Origin: Chondrosia reniformis
Taxonomy: Eukaryota; Porifera; Demospongiae; Chondrillida; Chondrillidae
Reading direction: 5' to 3'
NCBI GenBank assembly: GCA_947172415.1
Contig: OX359194.1
Coordinates: 248,001 to 312,000, forward strand
DNA: 64,000 bases
Part shown: piece after piece, positions 36,701 to 46,322 of the stretch
Layout of the letters: each line of letters opens with the position of its first letter
Numbering within the stretch: position 1 is the first letter of the stretch
Notes under the pieces: model-generated
What the model was told of the DNA's origin: nothing
What the model saw: the letters and a program-made list of their open reading frames with translations, nothing else
The model's database searches: none
Position numbers and translations under genes: made by a program

Positions 36701-39700
36701 ATATCTGACAACCAAGAAGTTTGACGTATGCAGTTAAAAGAAATCCTCATTCTATTAGACGTACCATTGGCATGTGTAATATTGAGGTTGAACTGGTGGT
36801 AGTCAACCAGTTCGTATGTATCCGGATCCAACTCCAGCAGCCTGAACGAAGGATTCACGTCAACAAAAGTGGTGACTGAGGGAGATATCAAGACAACTTC
36901 ATAAACTCCATCATCATCCTTTACCTGAAAATGAGAAGAAAATGTACTATTACTAGAACACACTATATAGCAAAATGTACTATTTCTAGAACACACTATA
37001 TAGCAAAATGTACTATTCCTAGAACACACTATATAGCAAAATGTACTATTCCTAGGGACACACTATATAGCAAAATGTACTATTCCTAGGGACACACTAT
37101 ATAGCAAAATGTACTATTCCTAGGGACACACTATATAGCAAAATGTACTATTCCTAGGGACACACTATATAGCAAAATGTACTATTACTAGAACACACTA
37201 TATAGCAAAATGTACTATTCCTAGGGACACACTATATAGCAAAATGTACTATTCCTAGGGACACACTATATAGCAAAATGTACTATTTCTAGAACACACT
37301 ATATAGCAAAATGTACTATTCCTAGGGACACACTATATAGCAAAATGTACTATTCCTAGAACACACTATATAGCAAAATGTACTATTACTAGGAACACAC
37401 TATATAGCAAAATGTACTATTCCTAGGGACACACTATATAGCAAAATGTACTATTCCTAGGGACACACTATATAGCAAAATGTACTATTCCTAGGGACAC
37501 ACTATATAGCAAAATGTACTATTCCTAGGGACACACTATATAGCAAAATGTACTATTTCTAGAACACACTATATAGCAAAATGTACTATTTCTAGAACAC
37601 ACTTTATAGCAAAATGTACTATTACTAGAACACACTATATAGCAAAATGTACTATTCCTAGGGACACACTATATAGCAAAATGTACTATTTCTAGAACAC
37701 ACTATATAGCAAAATGTACTATTCCTAGGGACACACTATATAGCAAAATGTACTATTTCTAGAACACACTATATAGCAAAATGTACTATTACTAGGAACA
37801 CACTATATAGCAAAATGTACTATTCCTAGGGACACACTATATAGCAAAATGTACTATTCCTAGGGACACACTATATAGCAAAATGTACTATTCCTAGGGA
37901 CACACTATATAGCAAAATGTACTATTCCTAGGGACACACTATATAGCAAAATGTACTATTTCTAGAACACACTATATAGCAAAATGTACTATTTCTAGAA
38001 CACACTATATAGCAAACCTACATGTGGCACTGGAACTATACATATATTCATAGATGCATGTTTATAATGAAAACATACAGCTCAAACAGCTATATCGGTA
38101 AGAGTCTTGCATAGCTAGACCCTTCCTACAATGGCTACACTGATGTACGCAAGTACTGCCAAGTGTCAAACAGTGCATTTGTAAAGTGTTAATCAAGCAC
38201 AAAATGGAGGATGCAAGAATATCTAGCTACTGGAGACTGGCATGGCAACCAACTACATTTAGTACTCTGATAGTGTAAGTACATACAAGATTGAACTGGT
38301 CTTTATGTGTGTGAGCCATGAGGATAGCCACGATGATGTCGTTGTAATTCTTTGATATGTTCAAAATAAACTCTCCAAAGGTACCTCTTGAACTAGTGTC
38401 ACATGGTGGAATGTGACCAATCAGAATGACCTACACCAGCACACACATATTGTAATAAAGATGCTACATGTACATATGTACATATCAGCTATTGTACTTC
38501 ATTCAAATGGTACACACCTTTTCTTCTGCCTTCTTAGCTGCTTCTAGTGTCGCAAGGACCCATTCATTGTGCCACAAGTAATATGGATCCATCTCATTAA
38601 GGAAAGTGTAGAAGTTGGCAGCATAACTACATTCATAAGCGCACATAACTACATTCATAAGCGCACATAAATACATTCATAAGCATACATAACTACATTC
38701 ATAAGCACACATAACTACATTCATAAGCACACATAACTACATTTATACATTCACATGTGTGCCATGTCCTCATTCCTCACCCATAGTCAGTGTTCAGTGC
38801 CAGAATCCTCAGTTTGGGGTACCCCTTCACAAGTGTTGTGTAATAGCCTCCTCTCTTGACAGTGGTTTGCTGATCTCCGTCCAACGACAACCACTTTTGC
38901 CAAATCACTGACAACGATTGAGTCAGTTCCTAACAAATCAATTAGAAGGTACTAGTGGAGTAGTAATCCTCATACCTGATCAGGTGATGATCACATGATG
39001 ATCATGTGATGGTCACATGTGTGTACTGCAAGGTTACCTGATATTTCCACTTTAGAGCATAATATTGACTTTGTGGATAAGACTCTGCAATGGGACACAA
39101 TAATCCAATAAAAATGGCCGCTACTGTCAGTGTTATGGCACACATATACACATATTATATACACTGATGAAGACCTCAGGGTCTAAACGTTCAATTTTGT
39201 TTTAAATACAATTGTTGCTGAGTCTCAATAAATTAGGATCTACTTATACACATACATATACGTATACATAATACATACACATGTACGTATACATAATACA
39301 TACACATGTACGTATACATAATACATACACATGTACGTATACATAATACATACACATGTACGTATACATAATACATACACATGTACGTATACATAATACA
39401 TACACACACATATGTATACATAATACATACACACACACATACGTATACATAATACACATACATATACGTATACATAATACATACACATGTACGTATACAT
39501 AATACATACACACACATATGTATACATAATACACACACACACACATACGTATACATAATACACACACATATACGTATACATAATACACATACATACACAT
39601 ACACTAACCATGATTTCCAATGGCTGGATATATGGTCTTGTTCTTCCAGGCCTCACTGATGTAGTGCACCAGGTACTGGGTAGCATTCACCTGTCCATCG

Positions 39701-42100
39701 TAGCTCTCCATCCAGATGTCGTGTGGGGGGTTGTCTCCAGTGTAGATTGTGATGTCAGGAGAGGGACTGAGGGAGTTGATTTCACTGAGAAACAGGTCCA
39801 ATGTGGAATGGGGGATGTCGCAACTGTAGTCGCCATAGTAACCAGCAGAGCCCTAATTATCATAGACAGATATAGGGAAATATATGTATGTATATGTAGA
39901 ATCATTACATACATAAATGGAAGTAAGCATACAGTATTTGGAATGGATTGAAAATACAGTAGCTGCATGTGACTATTTGTATTATGTATGATATTATGTA
40001 TTATAGTCATTATATTATAGTGTGCACTTTGAGTGAGCGATACTGAGCTTGTACACATGACAGTATACTTTACCTTTCCAGAGAAACTGCTTCTACAGCA
40101 AATGTATAGTCCACAGTCAGTGGGAGAACCCTATAATTAAGTGGAAGAACCCTATAATTAAGTGGGAGAACCCTATAATTACGATGGAACTAATCACCAA
40201 TGTGTACTGGTAAAAACTCTACATATGTACATTGTGCAACCACCTCTGAATCCAATACATACAATATAACAGCATAAGTAACCACAAAGGGAAATACCCC
40301 ATAGCTGCTGGGTTGCATGTTATATATCTACAATAAGGGAAACAAGATGGCTGACCTGCTCATAGTAGTGGTCTAGATGAACATCACCGAAATGTAGCAA
40401 CTTAATAGTGTCAGATTGAAATGGTTTGGAATTCAAGTCCTTCTTGGCAGTTCTCTCCATCACCCAATCAGGAACATCATATCCGTTCTTCATCACCTTT
40501 CCACTTGTTACTGTTTGTTCGACCTTAACCGGAATATTGTGAACTAAACTATCTAGAATGTTTTTAAATTTTCTAAAAAATATTTTATCTTGTTCTTCGG
40601 GGGAGAGAGGGTTCAGGTCATATTTTGGACACACATGAAGATCAGCACAGACGATATTTGGATCAATAAACCGCTCTGACAAGACGTACTGCAGCTGATA
40701 GGAGGAGAAATCACACACAAGTATGAGACGGAGTGATAGGGGTTATTTATATACGACAAATATGAGAGTGGAACTTATTAAAATAAGAAAAAAGGTCATT
40801 TAAATTGGAGATCGAAGAGGTAAATACATAAATCACAGGTATTCCTAAAAAGGAATCTCTCCTCCTACGTGGCCAGTATACACTTGCCAAATGGTATAAT
40901 GAAAGTTGCTATTGTAAGGTATAATATACAGTTCATGTCAGTATACAGTTTATGTCAAAAGATACACAGAAAGTGCTTTAAAGTCTTAAAGTATTCGCCT
41001 ATTACAATGTTCATGTGTATATGGTATGCATCCAACACAAGTGTATTATCAACAATAACTATTTACCAACACAGCAAAACAAACAGGATTCTCCACAAAT
41101 TGGGAATGGGAATTACTCAGACAAAGCAGAATGGGACTAGAAAATCAGTTTCAGGACTCACTACAGGTCCGTATGAGGAGACCAGACCAGGACACATGAT
41201 GTAGCCTTTGTCTCCAGTGAGCTCAATAGTAGTTATGCAACCCAGGATGAAAACATCCTTGAAGTCCTCAAATGTTCTGTTGGCAGCAATAATCTTCTGT
41301 AACTCAGTTACCGTCTCCTATTAGTACAGTTGAGACAAAGAAAGAGGCAAGTAGGATAATGCAAATAAACTATTGAATGAAAGAGATGCTTAAGATGAAA
41401 TATGTATAAATTTACTGCATTAAATATATAGATTTATGATTTGTAACTTTTAGAGCTTCATAGTGTACAAACTTAATGAAGTTAGGGAAATTGAGAATGT
41501 TTATCAACTAAATAAAATACGGAGGCTAATTAAAAACAGCTTCTCATGATATCTACACTTTTGAAATACATCCTAATAATCATAGTTCGCAACAGTTGGT
41601 CAATCGGTCGGCATCGCAACGAACTGTACATTTGAAAGGACGCGTTAAGGTCTACTTCTAAATTACCCATACTGACAACAGTACAAGATTACACAGACTC
41701 GTTTTATACTTGCAAACTTGACGCATACTTGCGACATAACGTCAATCGAAGGGAAAATTCCAAAGACAATTCCTAGGAAGACAACCGATAAATAGAGGGA
41801 TTCAAATTACAAGGCGTTTGTAATTTTAACGATATTTCGACCTGAAACAGCACGACAACGAGGCCTAACAGGAACCAAACTTCGATGTACACATGAGAAT
41901 TTGTGTGGGTTCGTCGAGCTAGTGACGAGAGAGGACCAGACCCTACTTACCACACAGTACTGGCAAAGCGATTTTCTCAGGCTAGAGTACGATTGTGGTT
42001 CGCCTCCTTGAAATGAGACCACGTTATGTACCAACAGGAGAAGGGATATACTAGATACAAGAGTTGAGAACTGACGCCGAACCAGCCGTCCCGCAGCCAT
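33703..42100 (-). CDS. Acid sphingomyelinase (SMPD1-like), 12 exons
   Basis: Exons in transcript order: 42100-41951, 41317-41165, 40688-40356, 40130-40074, 39852-39609, 39084-39038, 38929-38781, 38626-38518, 38430-38287, 36924-36765, 34505-34397 and 33859-33703. They total 1812 nt (603 aa), close to the usual ASM length. An N-terminal signal peptide (SSISLLLLVHNVVS) precedes a saposin-B-like domain with its cysteines, then the calcineurin-like phosphoesterase core. Metal ligands are all present: FGDVHLD, YTGDNPPHD, the GNH|E codon split by an intron, IGHIPP and AHTHKDQF. The C-terminal domain has NPSFRLLELD, YSAKEMYSL and CGDVCRHDTLC. Such enzymes cleave sphingomyelin to ceramide in lysosomes or outside the cell. 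The substrate here is inferred; SMPDL3-type nucleotidase activity is the alternative, but the saposin domain favours true ASM. An ATG two codons upstream (42106) is an equal start choice. Intron 10 contains a gene on the opposite strand. Confidence 0.9.
35006..35014 (+). promoter_or_regulatory. TATA box of the intact Cys-rich gene
   Basis: CTATATAAG about 380 bp upstream of the start at 35387, in the same context as the copies at 665 and 17255. The segment 34926-35386 is leader and probable 5' UTR of the nested gene. Confidence 0.5.
35387..36328 (+). CDS. Secreted Cys-rich protein with PLA2-like C-terminal motif, nested in ASM intron 10
   Basis: Single-exon frame of 313 aa. Residues 1 to about 26 form a signal peptide (FYFLFLLTSLSPPATLAG). 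Residues 27-190 are an unrecognised domain rich in Arg and Gly (RGIYGRYSVVKE, LIAPLRNLRGGACRVVQVAS). An acidic linker follows (FEDNDDE). The last 70 residues hold about 14 cysteines, with CGPGCTCWQFLCGDCC and GCLGHDICC. The GHDICC stretch resembles the His-Asp catalytic helix of secreted phospholipase A2, and CGPGC could be its calcium loop. That likeness is motif-level only, so an enzyme function is not established. The gene lies antisense inside ASM intron 10, and two other copies of the unit (at 1050 and 17170) are broken. The start fits a Met directly before the signal peptide. Confidence 0.75.
   Translation: MDVRRLAVEFYFLFLLTSLSPPATLAGDGYSVEFEMEDTGRGIYGRYSVVKEGGRRVGLLFGANRHSAALKTLNGEVLIAPLRNLRGGACRVVQVASERFVDCWRKKGAGRFRAVKGQDYGHIRKVKNIDHLLEDEEESRDAFNEAMGKVLESEEVQLLPGLVRRMVRSGYRGPHHQPSLQILLLAHRLTNLLKEKAMESESQITDENQPFEDNDDEILVQSDNPYSNFETVVAQYSEAEMAKCKSDKSCPPCKHLECTGLCGPGCTCWQFLCGDCCVHIGCLGHDICCAKYGPSSWQCIMIVNFQCNKNFPC
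36637..36719. repeat. 31-bp inverted repeat in ASM intron 10
   Basis: Arms 36637-36667 and 36689-36719 pair with two mismatches around a 21-nt loop. On the minus strand the loop region reads TCACTGAAGAAGACCC-TC-GGGGTCAAAATGTC, which resembles a hammerhead ribozyme core (CUGANGA, stem II, AAA). It lies just past the exon-10 donor at 36764. Confidence 0.8.
36956..38013. repeat. 32-34-bp minisatellite in ASM intron 9
   Basis: About 31 copies of CACTATATAGCAAAATGTAC followed by TATT(C/A/T)CTAG and either GGACA or AACA. Variants GGGACA (34 bp) and GAACA (shorter) alternate irregularly. It ends at AGCAAACCTACATG. Confidence 0.97.
38627..38757. repeat. Tandem repeat carrying copies of the ASM exon-8 acceptor
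   Basis: Five to six units of CATAACTACATTCATAAGC plus GCA or ACA, immediately upstream (in transcript sense) of exon 8. On the minus strand each unit reads GAATGTAG|TTATG, which is the sequence of the true acceptor at 38626/38627. The splice site has thus been copied in tandem. Confidence 0.85.
39155..39240 (+). other. Hammerhead-like retroelement 3'-end relic
   Basis: CACTGATGA-AGACC-TCAG-GGTCT-AAACGTT is followed by an AT-rich tail (GTTGCTGAGTCTCAATAAAT). CUGAUGA plus a 5-bp stem plus AAAC resembles a hammerhead core, lacking the conserved G before AAA. Many animal retroelement 3' ends carry this arrangement. It lies inside ASM intron 5. Confidence 0.5.
39241..39600. repeat. Purine-pyrimidine microsatellite (ACACATGTACGTATACATAATACAT)
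   Basis: Tandem units of CATACACATGTACGTATACATAATA with expanded CACACA tracts. It lies in ASM intron 5 next to exon 5. Alternating purine-pyrimidine tracts of this kind can adopt Z-DNA. Long open frames on the minus strand are periodicity artefacts. Confidence 0.95.
40118..40175 (-). repeat. Triplicated 3' splice site of ASM exon 4
   Basis: On the minus strand a 21-bp unit, TAATTATAG|GGTTCTCCCAC, occurs three times in tandem. Only the exon-proximal copy (exon starts at 40130) reads into GSPTDCGLYICC. Use of either upstream copy would add an in-frame TAA (GGT TCT CCC ACT TAA). Confidence 0.9.
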
Positions 42101-42507
42101 CTTCATCAGGTGATAAGCCAAGGGAATCCCCGTGGCCCATGTGGTCAAATTGCAGCCATTAACCTAATAACTACCGTAAATTATTGCTTCCTATAATAAT
42201 GTAAGCTCGTCCATTATGTTGTTGGTTTAACGTTAAAACCTTCAATTAGCGACTTCTTTATTGTTATCAGTAGGAATTTTTTAAAGTCCAAAGTTACACT
42301 AAGGCGCTATACGTTTGCATTGATCACTGGGGAATTTTGTAAGTGCTAACTGAAGCCAGTTGAATCGAAGGCATACATACAAGTTAAGATTCCATTTCAA
42401 TAATCCGTTGACTCAAGGAAAGAGGAATTTACTTATGAATACCTCAGGAGAGGCTTCTAAACTCGAATCACATGAAAAGCCGTTCTAGTCCAGCTACGTT
42501 GTAAAGG
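42101..42507. promoter_or_regulatory. Divergent ASM/TRIM intergenic region
   Basis: 407 bp separate the start codons of the minus-strand ASM gene and the plus-strand TRIM gene, suggesting a shared bidirectional promoter. No TATA box was seen. The sequence is less AT-rich than flanking introns. Shared control is inferred from geometry only. Confidence 0.45.
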
Positions 42508-44226
42508 ATGTCGAGTCATTCGAAAACCAGTAAGATCACAGGAGACAGCCGAGACAGCCGCTACTCTAGCTCTGATAATCTCTTGGATGACGAAAGTCTT
42601 CCTCCGGTAGAGGTTCAACGAGTAACTTGTTACAAGTGTAATAAGATTTACGACAATCCCATACTCCTACCTTGTCTTCACGCCGTCTGCGGAAGGTGTC
42701 ATTCGACCTTGATGAAAGAAAACAAGCCCGTATGCCCAGAATGTAAAGAAGACATTAAGAACATGATGAAGTCGAATACCTTTGCCAGTCGGGACCACGT
42801 TATGCAAAAAGCGGTCAGTGATATTCAATTCCATCGCAAAGTTACAGGGAGACAGGATGCTCCTTGTGAGAGATGTACATTGGGAAAATCTGCATCAGCA
42901 TTTTGTACAGTGTGTACAAAATTTCTATGCGAACACTGTTCCAAGGATCACACGATATCGCTGGAGACGAGAGACCATTCGATAGAGAAGATGAACGAAC
43001 TAAAGAACAAGGCAACCAAAGCAGGAAAATCAGGATCTCAAGTGTCAGCCAAGATGCCAGTCAACCCAAAACCTAAGCAGTCAGTACCTGCCACATCTCA
43101 AGTGGACAGTTCAATGTGTTCCCTGCACCCAGGCAAAGAGTTGGAGTTTTACTGTAGCAACTGCCAATTCCTAGGATGCTATAAATGTATAATGACTGAT
43201 CATATAAAAAAGGGTCACGAATACATTCAGGTGGATGATGAATTTGTCAAAAAGGAGAGGAAAATGATTGAAACAGAATTGGCCCCAGTTAATGATTTAA
43301 TCAAGCGATACCAAGAAGCAGGCTCTACTTTTGACCAGAGAATAGTTCAGTTGGGTACCCATGCAACAAATGTTAGACAAGCAATCCAGAATTCAGCTGA
43401 TATCTTACACAAAGCAGTGGACGCAAGGAAAGACACTCTAATGACTCAGTTGGATGGGATTGAAAAGGCAAAAAAGCAAAAAATGACAGAGCAGTCAGAG
43501 AGGGTGAAATCTCATGGTCAGAAACTAGTAGCTGCCCGTGATATTGTAATGTATGCCCTGCAGAATGGTACCATATATGACATTCTACAAATGAAGAAGC
43601 AAGCTTTGGAGAGGCTTCAGCAGTTGAAGGCTACACATGATAATTCGGATTCACTAACCCCTGAAGAGAGCATTTGGTTAAAATTCTCTGAACCTGATGC
43701 AAGAGAGGTTGACACACTTCAAGATGTGCTAGCTGACTTTGGACACATATCAGATGGAGCGCATGCACCAAACTGCATTATTCAGTTTCCAACAAAACTT
43801 AAGGAAGGAGAAAAGTTGAAGATACAGTTAACGGCACTTGATAAATTTGACAGACCCTGTAACAATGAACAAGCAGCTATTGTAGCAACTCTTAGACCAA
43901 AAGAGGGAAAGTTATACAGAGGAAAGGTTACTGAGACCAGCAATGGAGTGTACCTCATTGCATTTGATGGCAAACTAGTTTCTGAAGCTCATTTGAGTGT
44001 TACTGTCGCAAAGGAACATGCTAAAGGTAGCCCCTCTCAATTGGCTCTTGGGCCAGATGGTACCCTAGCTGTCAAAGAGGGAGTCCCTACAATTAAGATG
44101 AATGGAGAGAATGGTGGGAAAAAGTCAGTTCGCTTCACAGAAGATACAAAGCCCCCCTCTCCAGCCAGACCACCCGCCTCGCCTCAACCTGCTGGTAGCA
44201 CAAAGAAGCAAAAACTAGAACAGTAA
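42508..44226 (+). CDS. TRIM-family RING E3 ligase (TRIM45-like: RING, two B-boxes, coiled coil, filamin)
   Basis: Intronless 572-aa frame. A Ser-rich N-terminus precedes a C3HC4 RING at about 41-82 (CYKCNKIYD, CLHAVCGRC, CPECKE). B-box 1 is at about 118-160 (CERCTLGK, CTVCTKFLCEHC) and B-box 2 at about 206-250 (CSLHPGKELEFYC, CYKCIMTDH, GHEYI). A long coiled coil runs from about 250 to 390, and a filamin/ABP280-like Ig domain from about 415 to 510 (CIIQFPTKLKEGEKLKIQLT, GVYLIAF). The tail is Pro/Lys-rich (PPSPARPPASPQP). There is no NHL or SPRY domain, so TRIM45 is the nearest architecture. Expected role: ubiquitin ligase in the cytosol; substrate unknown. Head-to-head with ASM. Confidence 0.9.
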   Translation: MSSHSKTSKITGDSRDSRYSSSDNLLDDESLPPVEVQRVTCYKCNKIYDNPILLPCLHAVCGRCHSTLMKENKPVCPECKEDIKNMMKSNTFASRDHVMQKAVSDIQFHRKVTGRQDAPCERCTLGKSASAFCTVCTKFLCEHCSKDHTISLETRDHSIEKMNELKNKATKAGKSGSQVSAKMPVNPKPKQSVPATSQVDSSMCSLHPGKELEFYCSNCQFLGCYKCIMTDHIKKGHEYIQVDDEFVKKERKMIETELAPVNDLIKRYQEAGSTFDQRIVQLGTHATNVRQAIQNSADILHKAVDARKDTLMTQLDGIEKAKKQKMTEQSERVKSHGQKLVAARDIVMYALQNGTIYDILQMKKQALERLQQLKATHDNSDSLTPEESIWLKFSEPDAREVDTLQDVLADFGHISDGAHAPNCIIQFPTKLKEGEKLKIQLTALDKFDRPCNNEQAAIVATLRPKEGKLYRGKVTETSNGVYLIAFDGKLVSEAHLSVTVAKEHAKGSPSQLALGPDGTLAVKEGVPTIKMNGENGGKKSVRFTEDTKPPSPARPPASPQPAGSTKKQKLEQ

Positions 44227-44390
44227 CTATAAAGATGGACATTATAGTTTTTTTTTCTGAACTAGGACTTTTAATTTTGTGTGTATATATCATTACAGTA
44301 GTTCAAACAAAGTTAATTGTATCTGTATAAAGTATGTAGTAATATTATAAAAATTGCTTTATATGCGAAAGTTTATTTTAGGACATTCAA

Positions 44391-44455
44391 TGGGCGTTAC
44401 CCTTTATATACAAATGGGCGTTACCCTTTATATACAGATGGGCGTTGCCTCATTT
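44391..44455 (+). promoter_or_regulatory. Duplicated TATA-containing core promoter repeats
   Basis: A 24-bp unit TGGGCGTTACCCTTTATATA plus CAAA starts at 44391 and 44415, with a partial third at 44439. Each full unit contains a TTTATATA box and a GGGCGTT box. The block lies 45-110 bp before the start codon at 44500, so it probably is the promoter of that gene. Confidence 0.55.
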
Positions 44456-44499
44456 TTGGACTCGTGTATGAACTGCACTTGCAAGGGTCACATTAGGCT

Positions 44500-45720
44500 A
44501 TGGAAAGAGAGGTCCACGAAAGTGAAGACAGAACAGAACATCACGAAGAGGAACACGTATCGGAAGAGGATGCGGAGGAAGTAGAAGAATCGACATTACA
44601 AGCTAATAAAACCAAAGATACTAGAGAAAAGAGACATTCAAAGGTCGTAATTGTTGAAGAATCCACCGACAAGTCTAAAGAGAAGACAACTGAAGAATGG
44701 GTTACGGGAAAACCTAATGAAAAGGTGTTGGAATTATTTCATAAAGCGAAAGAGAAAACTGCAGAGATGGAGGAGGGAGAGATTGTGATGCAAGACGGGT
44801 CTGAAAACGAATCCATAGCTCCAGAGGTACCTCCGAGAGGCTATGACGAGTCTGAATTATTTGCATCGCCGACAAAGCCGGAGACAGCTTTCCCAAAGAG
44901 AATTTTAACGGTAAATTTATCTTAACGAATCTCAGCATAGTTTCAGACACCTGCTATGACCTGCTATATTAGATTCAGCAAGGATATGTAGCTCAAAGGA
45001 ACCAAGAAAAACCTTGAGACGGATTTCCAGGGTCACTGATGAATGATGGTATTCCACACTGGCTCAGTGGAACAGTGAAGACTCCTGTATCCTCATCCAT
45101 AACTTACTAGCTTTATTATTAATGCATGATGAAGGGTTATTCATATACATTTCTATCTGTAGAAAATTCAGTCAGACAATGACACCATACTGTACGGTCC
45201 CAACCACATTTCTAGCCAGAAAGTTATGCGAGAAACGTATGCATGTCTGTCATACAAGCATGGAGTGACTCTAAATCCTCAGGTCCTCACCAAGACACTG
45301 AAGGAGGAAGGTCTCCGAGGACTTGTCTTTGTAGCAAGGGCAGACGACATTCAAGAAGCATATCAGAAGCTGACTGAGGCAGTTCCATCAGAGAGTAGTG
45401 GACCTGATGAGCCACCTAACCATCTTGGCATTGGATACACGTATGCTGTGGTACAGAGGATGGTTGGACCGTTCCATATAACTAAAAAGGAGTTGTTTAA
45501 CAACCACATTCTCAAGGCATTGACTGCTGGATCTGTTAACAACCCAAAGGACCTGATGCAATCCTACAATGCGGTAAATAATTATGGATTTTTGTTTGTG
45601 GCCAAAAGCAGCAACATCAGAGAGGATGAGGACGAGATTACAGACTCTTGTACCGAGGATTGCCGCATCTATAGACTTGCTGATAGCGACAAAGGATTTC
45701 TATACACTGTTGAGAAGTAG
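44500..45720 (+). CDS. Unrecognised two-exon protein with acidic N-terminus
   Basis: Exons 44500-44910 and 45163-45720, joined in phase 0, give 322 aa. I do not recognise the family. Residues 1-137 are very charged and low-complexity (EEEHVSEEDAEEVEES, KRHSKVVIVEESTDK) and probably disordered. Exon 2 looks like a folded globular domain: SYKHGVTLNPQVLTKTLKEE, GLRGLVFVARADDIQEAYQK, HLGIGYTYAVVQRMVGPFHI, VNNYGFLFVAKSSNI. The two FVA(R/K) strands could mark an internal repeat. No signal peptide or membrane segment, so intracellular is likely. The intron (44911-45162) carries a repeat-element fragment. The start is the first Met after the TATA repeats. Confidence 0.65.
45015..45115 (+). mobile_element. 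Repeat-element copy with eroded hammerhead-like core
   Basis: TTCCAGGGTCACTGATGAAT...CAGTGGAACAGTGAAGACTC followed by CTGTATCCTCATCC is a diverged copy of the element at 50375-50480 (minus strand). CTGATGA is kept but the GAAAC half of the core is lost. It lies in the intron of the unrecognised gene. Confidence 0.6.
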
Positions 45721-46031
45721 CATTAATGACATGTACATATGCATACCGTTTACCATTGCTATGGAAATGTATTCTGAAAGTGATTACATAATTTTCTTGT
45801 CAAGGACACGCCCTCGAAAGGTCAAAGTGCAAGATTGCGTAATAACCCGCGTGTTCTGGATGTGATTTTCGGAATCCTGTGCCAAGTCATTCAGTTACCA
45901 AATATATTTCAAGAAATTAGAGACAGTATATATATCGCATTCCAAGATAAGCTCTAAAGTCAGAATCGTTGAGAACTGGTCTGTAAAATCTAGTGTGAAC
46001 GTACGCCGTAGGATTATATCGACTCTTTTTC

Positions 46032-46322
46032 GTGAATTGGCTCACCACGCCTCAAGTGTTTTACCTTCGCCCAATGGATATCACGTCCCAGTCGCTGTCT
46101 GTGGATAATTGTAATTACAACAACTTCAGGCATCGATTTGTTAATCAAGTGGTAGTGGAATTATTTCTTTTGTTTTTCCTTCACTGTATCCGTGCTCCCA
46201 AAGTACAAGTTTACCCATTTCCCGAACAGGGATTTCTGCCATGGCCGTTGCCACTGGCGAAATGGTCCAAAGAGGTTGGCCACACGAAGTTCCATCCAGT
46301 CCATCAGAGCTATCTCTGTTGA
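46032..46322 (+). other. Overlapping upstream open frame before PPP1R15-like CDS
   Basis: A 96-codon frame in a different register begins 209 bp before the PPP1R15-like start and overlaps it by 82 bp. It contains a hydrophobic run (VVVELFLLFFLHCI). PPP1R15 mRNAs in other animals have regulatory upstream frames, and the proteins have a hydrophobic ER-targeting N-terminus. This frame could be either an inhibitory upstream frame or the true N-terminus reached by an unseen splice or a sequence error. Confidence 0.4.

Noticed and set aside
36676..36765. ASM ending at 36676 by read-through of exon 10
   Set aside because: A donor at 36764 in phase 1 joins exactly to exon 11 (34505), which encodes the expected ASM C-terminus. 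The read-through only reaches a stop in an inverted repeat.
39233..39686. Three overlapping minus-strand frames (YVYVCVLCIR repeats) extending ASM exon 5
   Set aside because: They are read-through into the microsatellite of intron 5. The ASM exon ends at 39609 with a donor that completes the GNHE motif.
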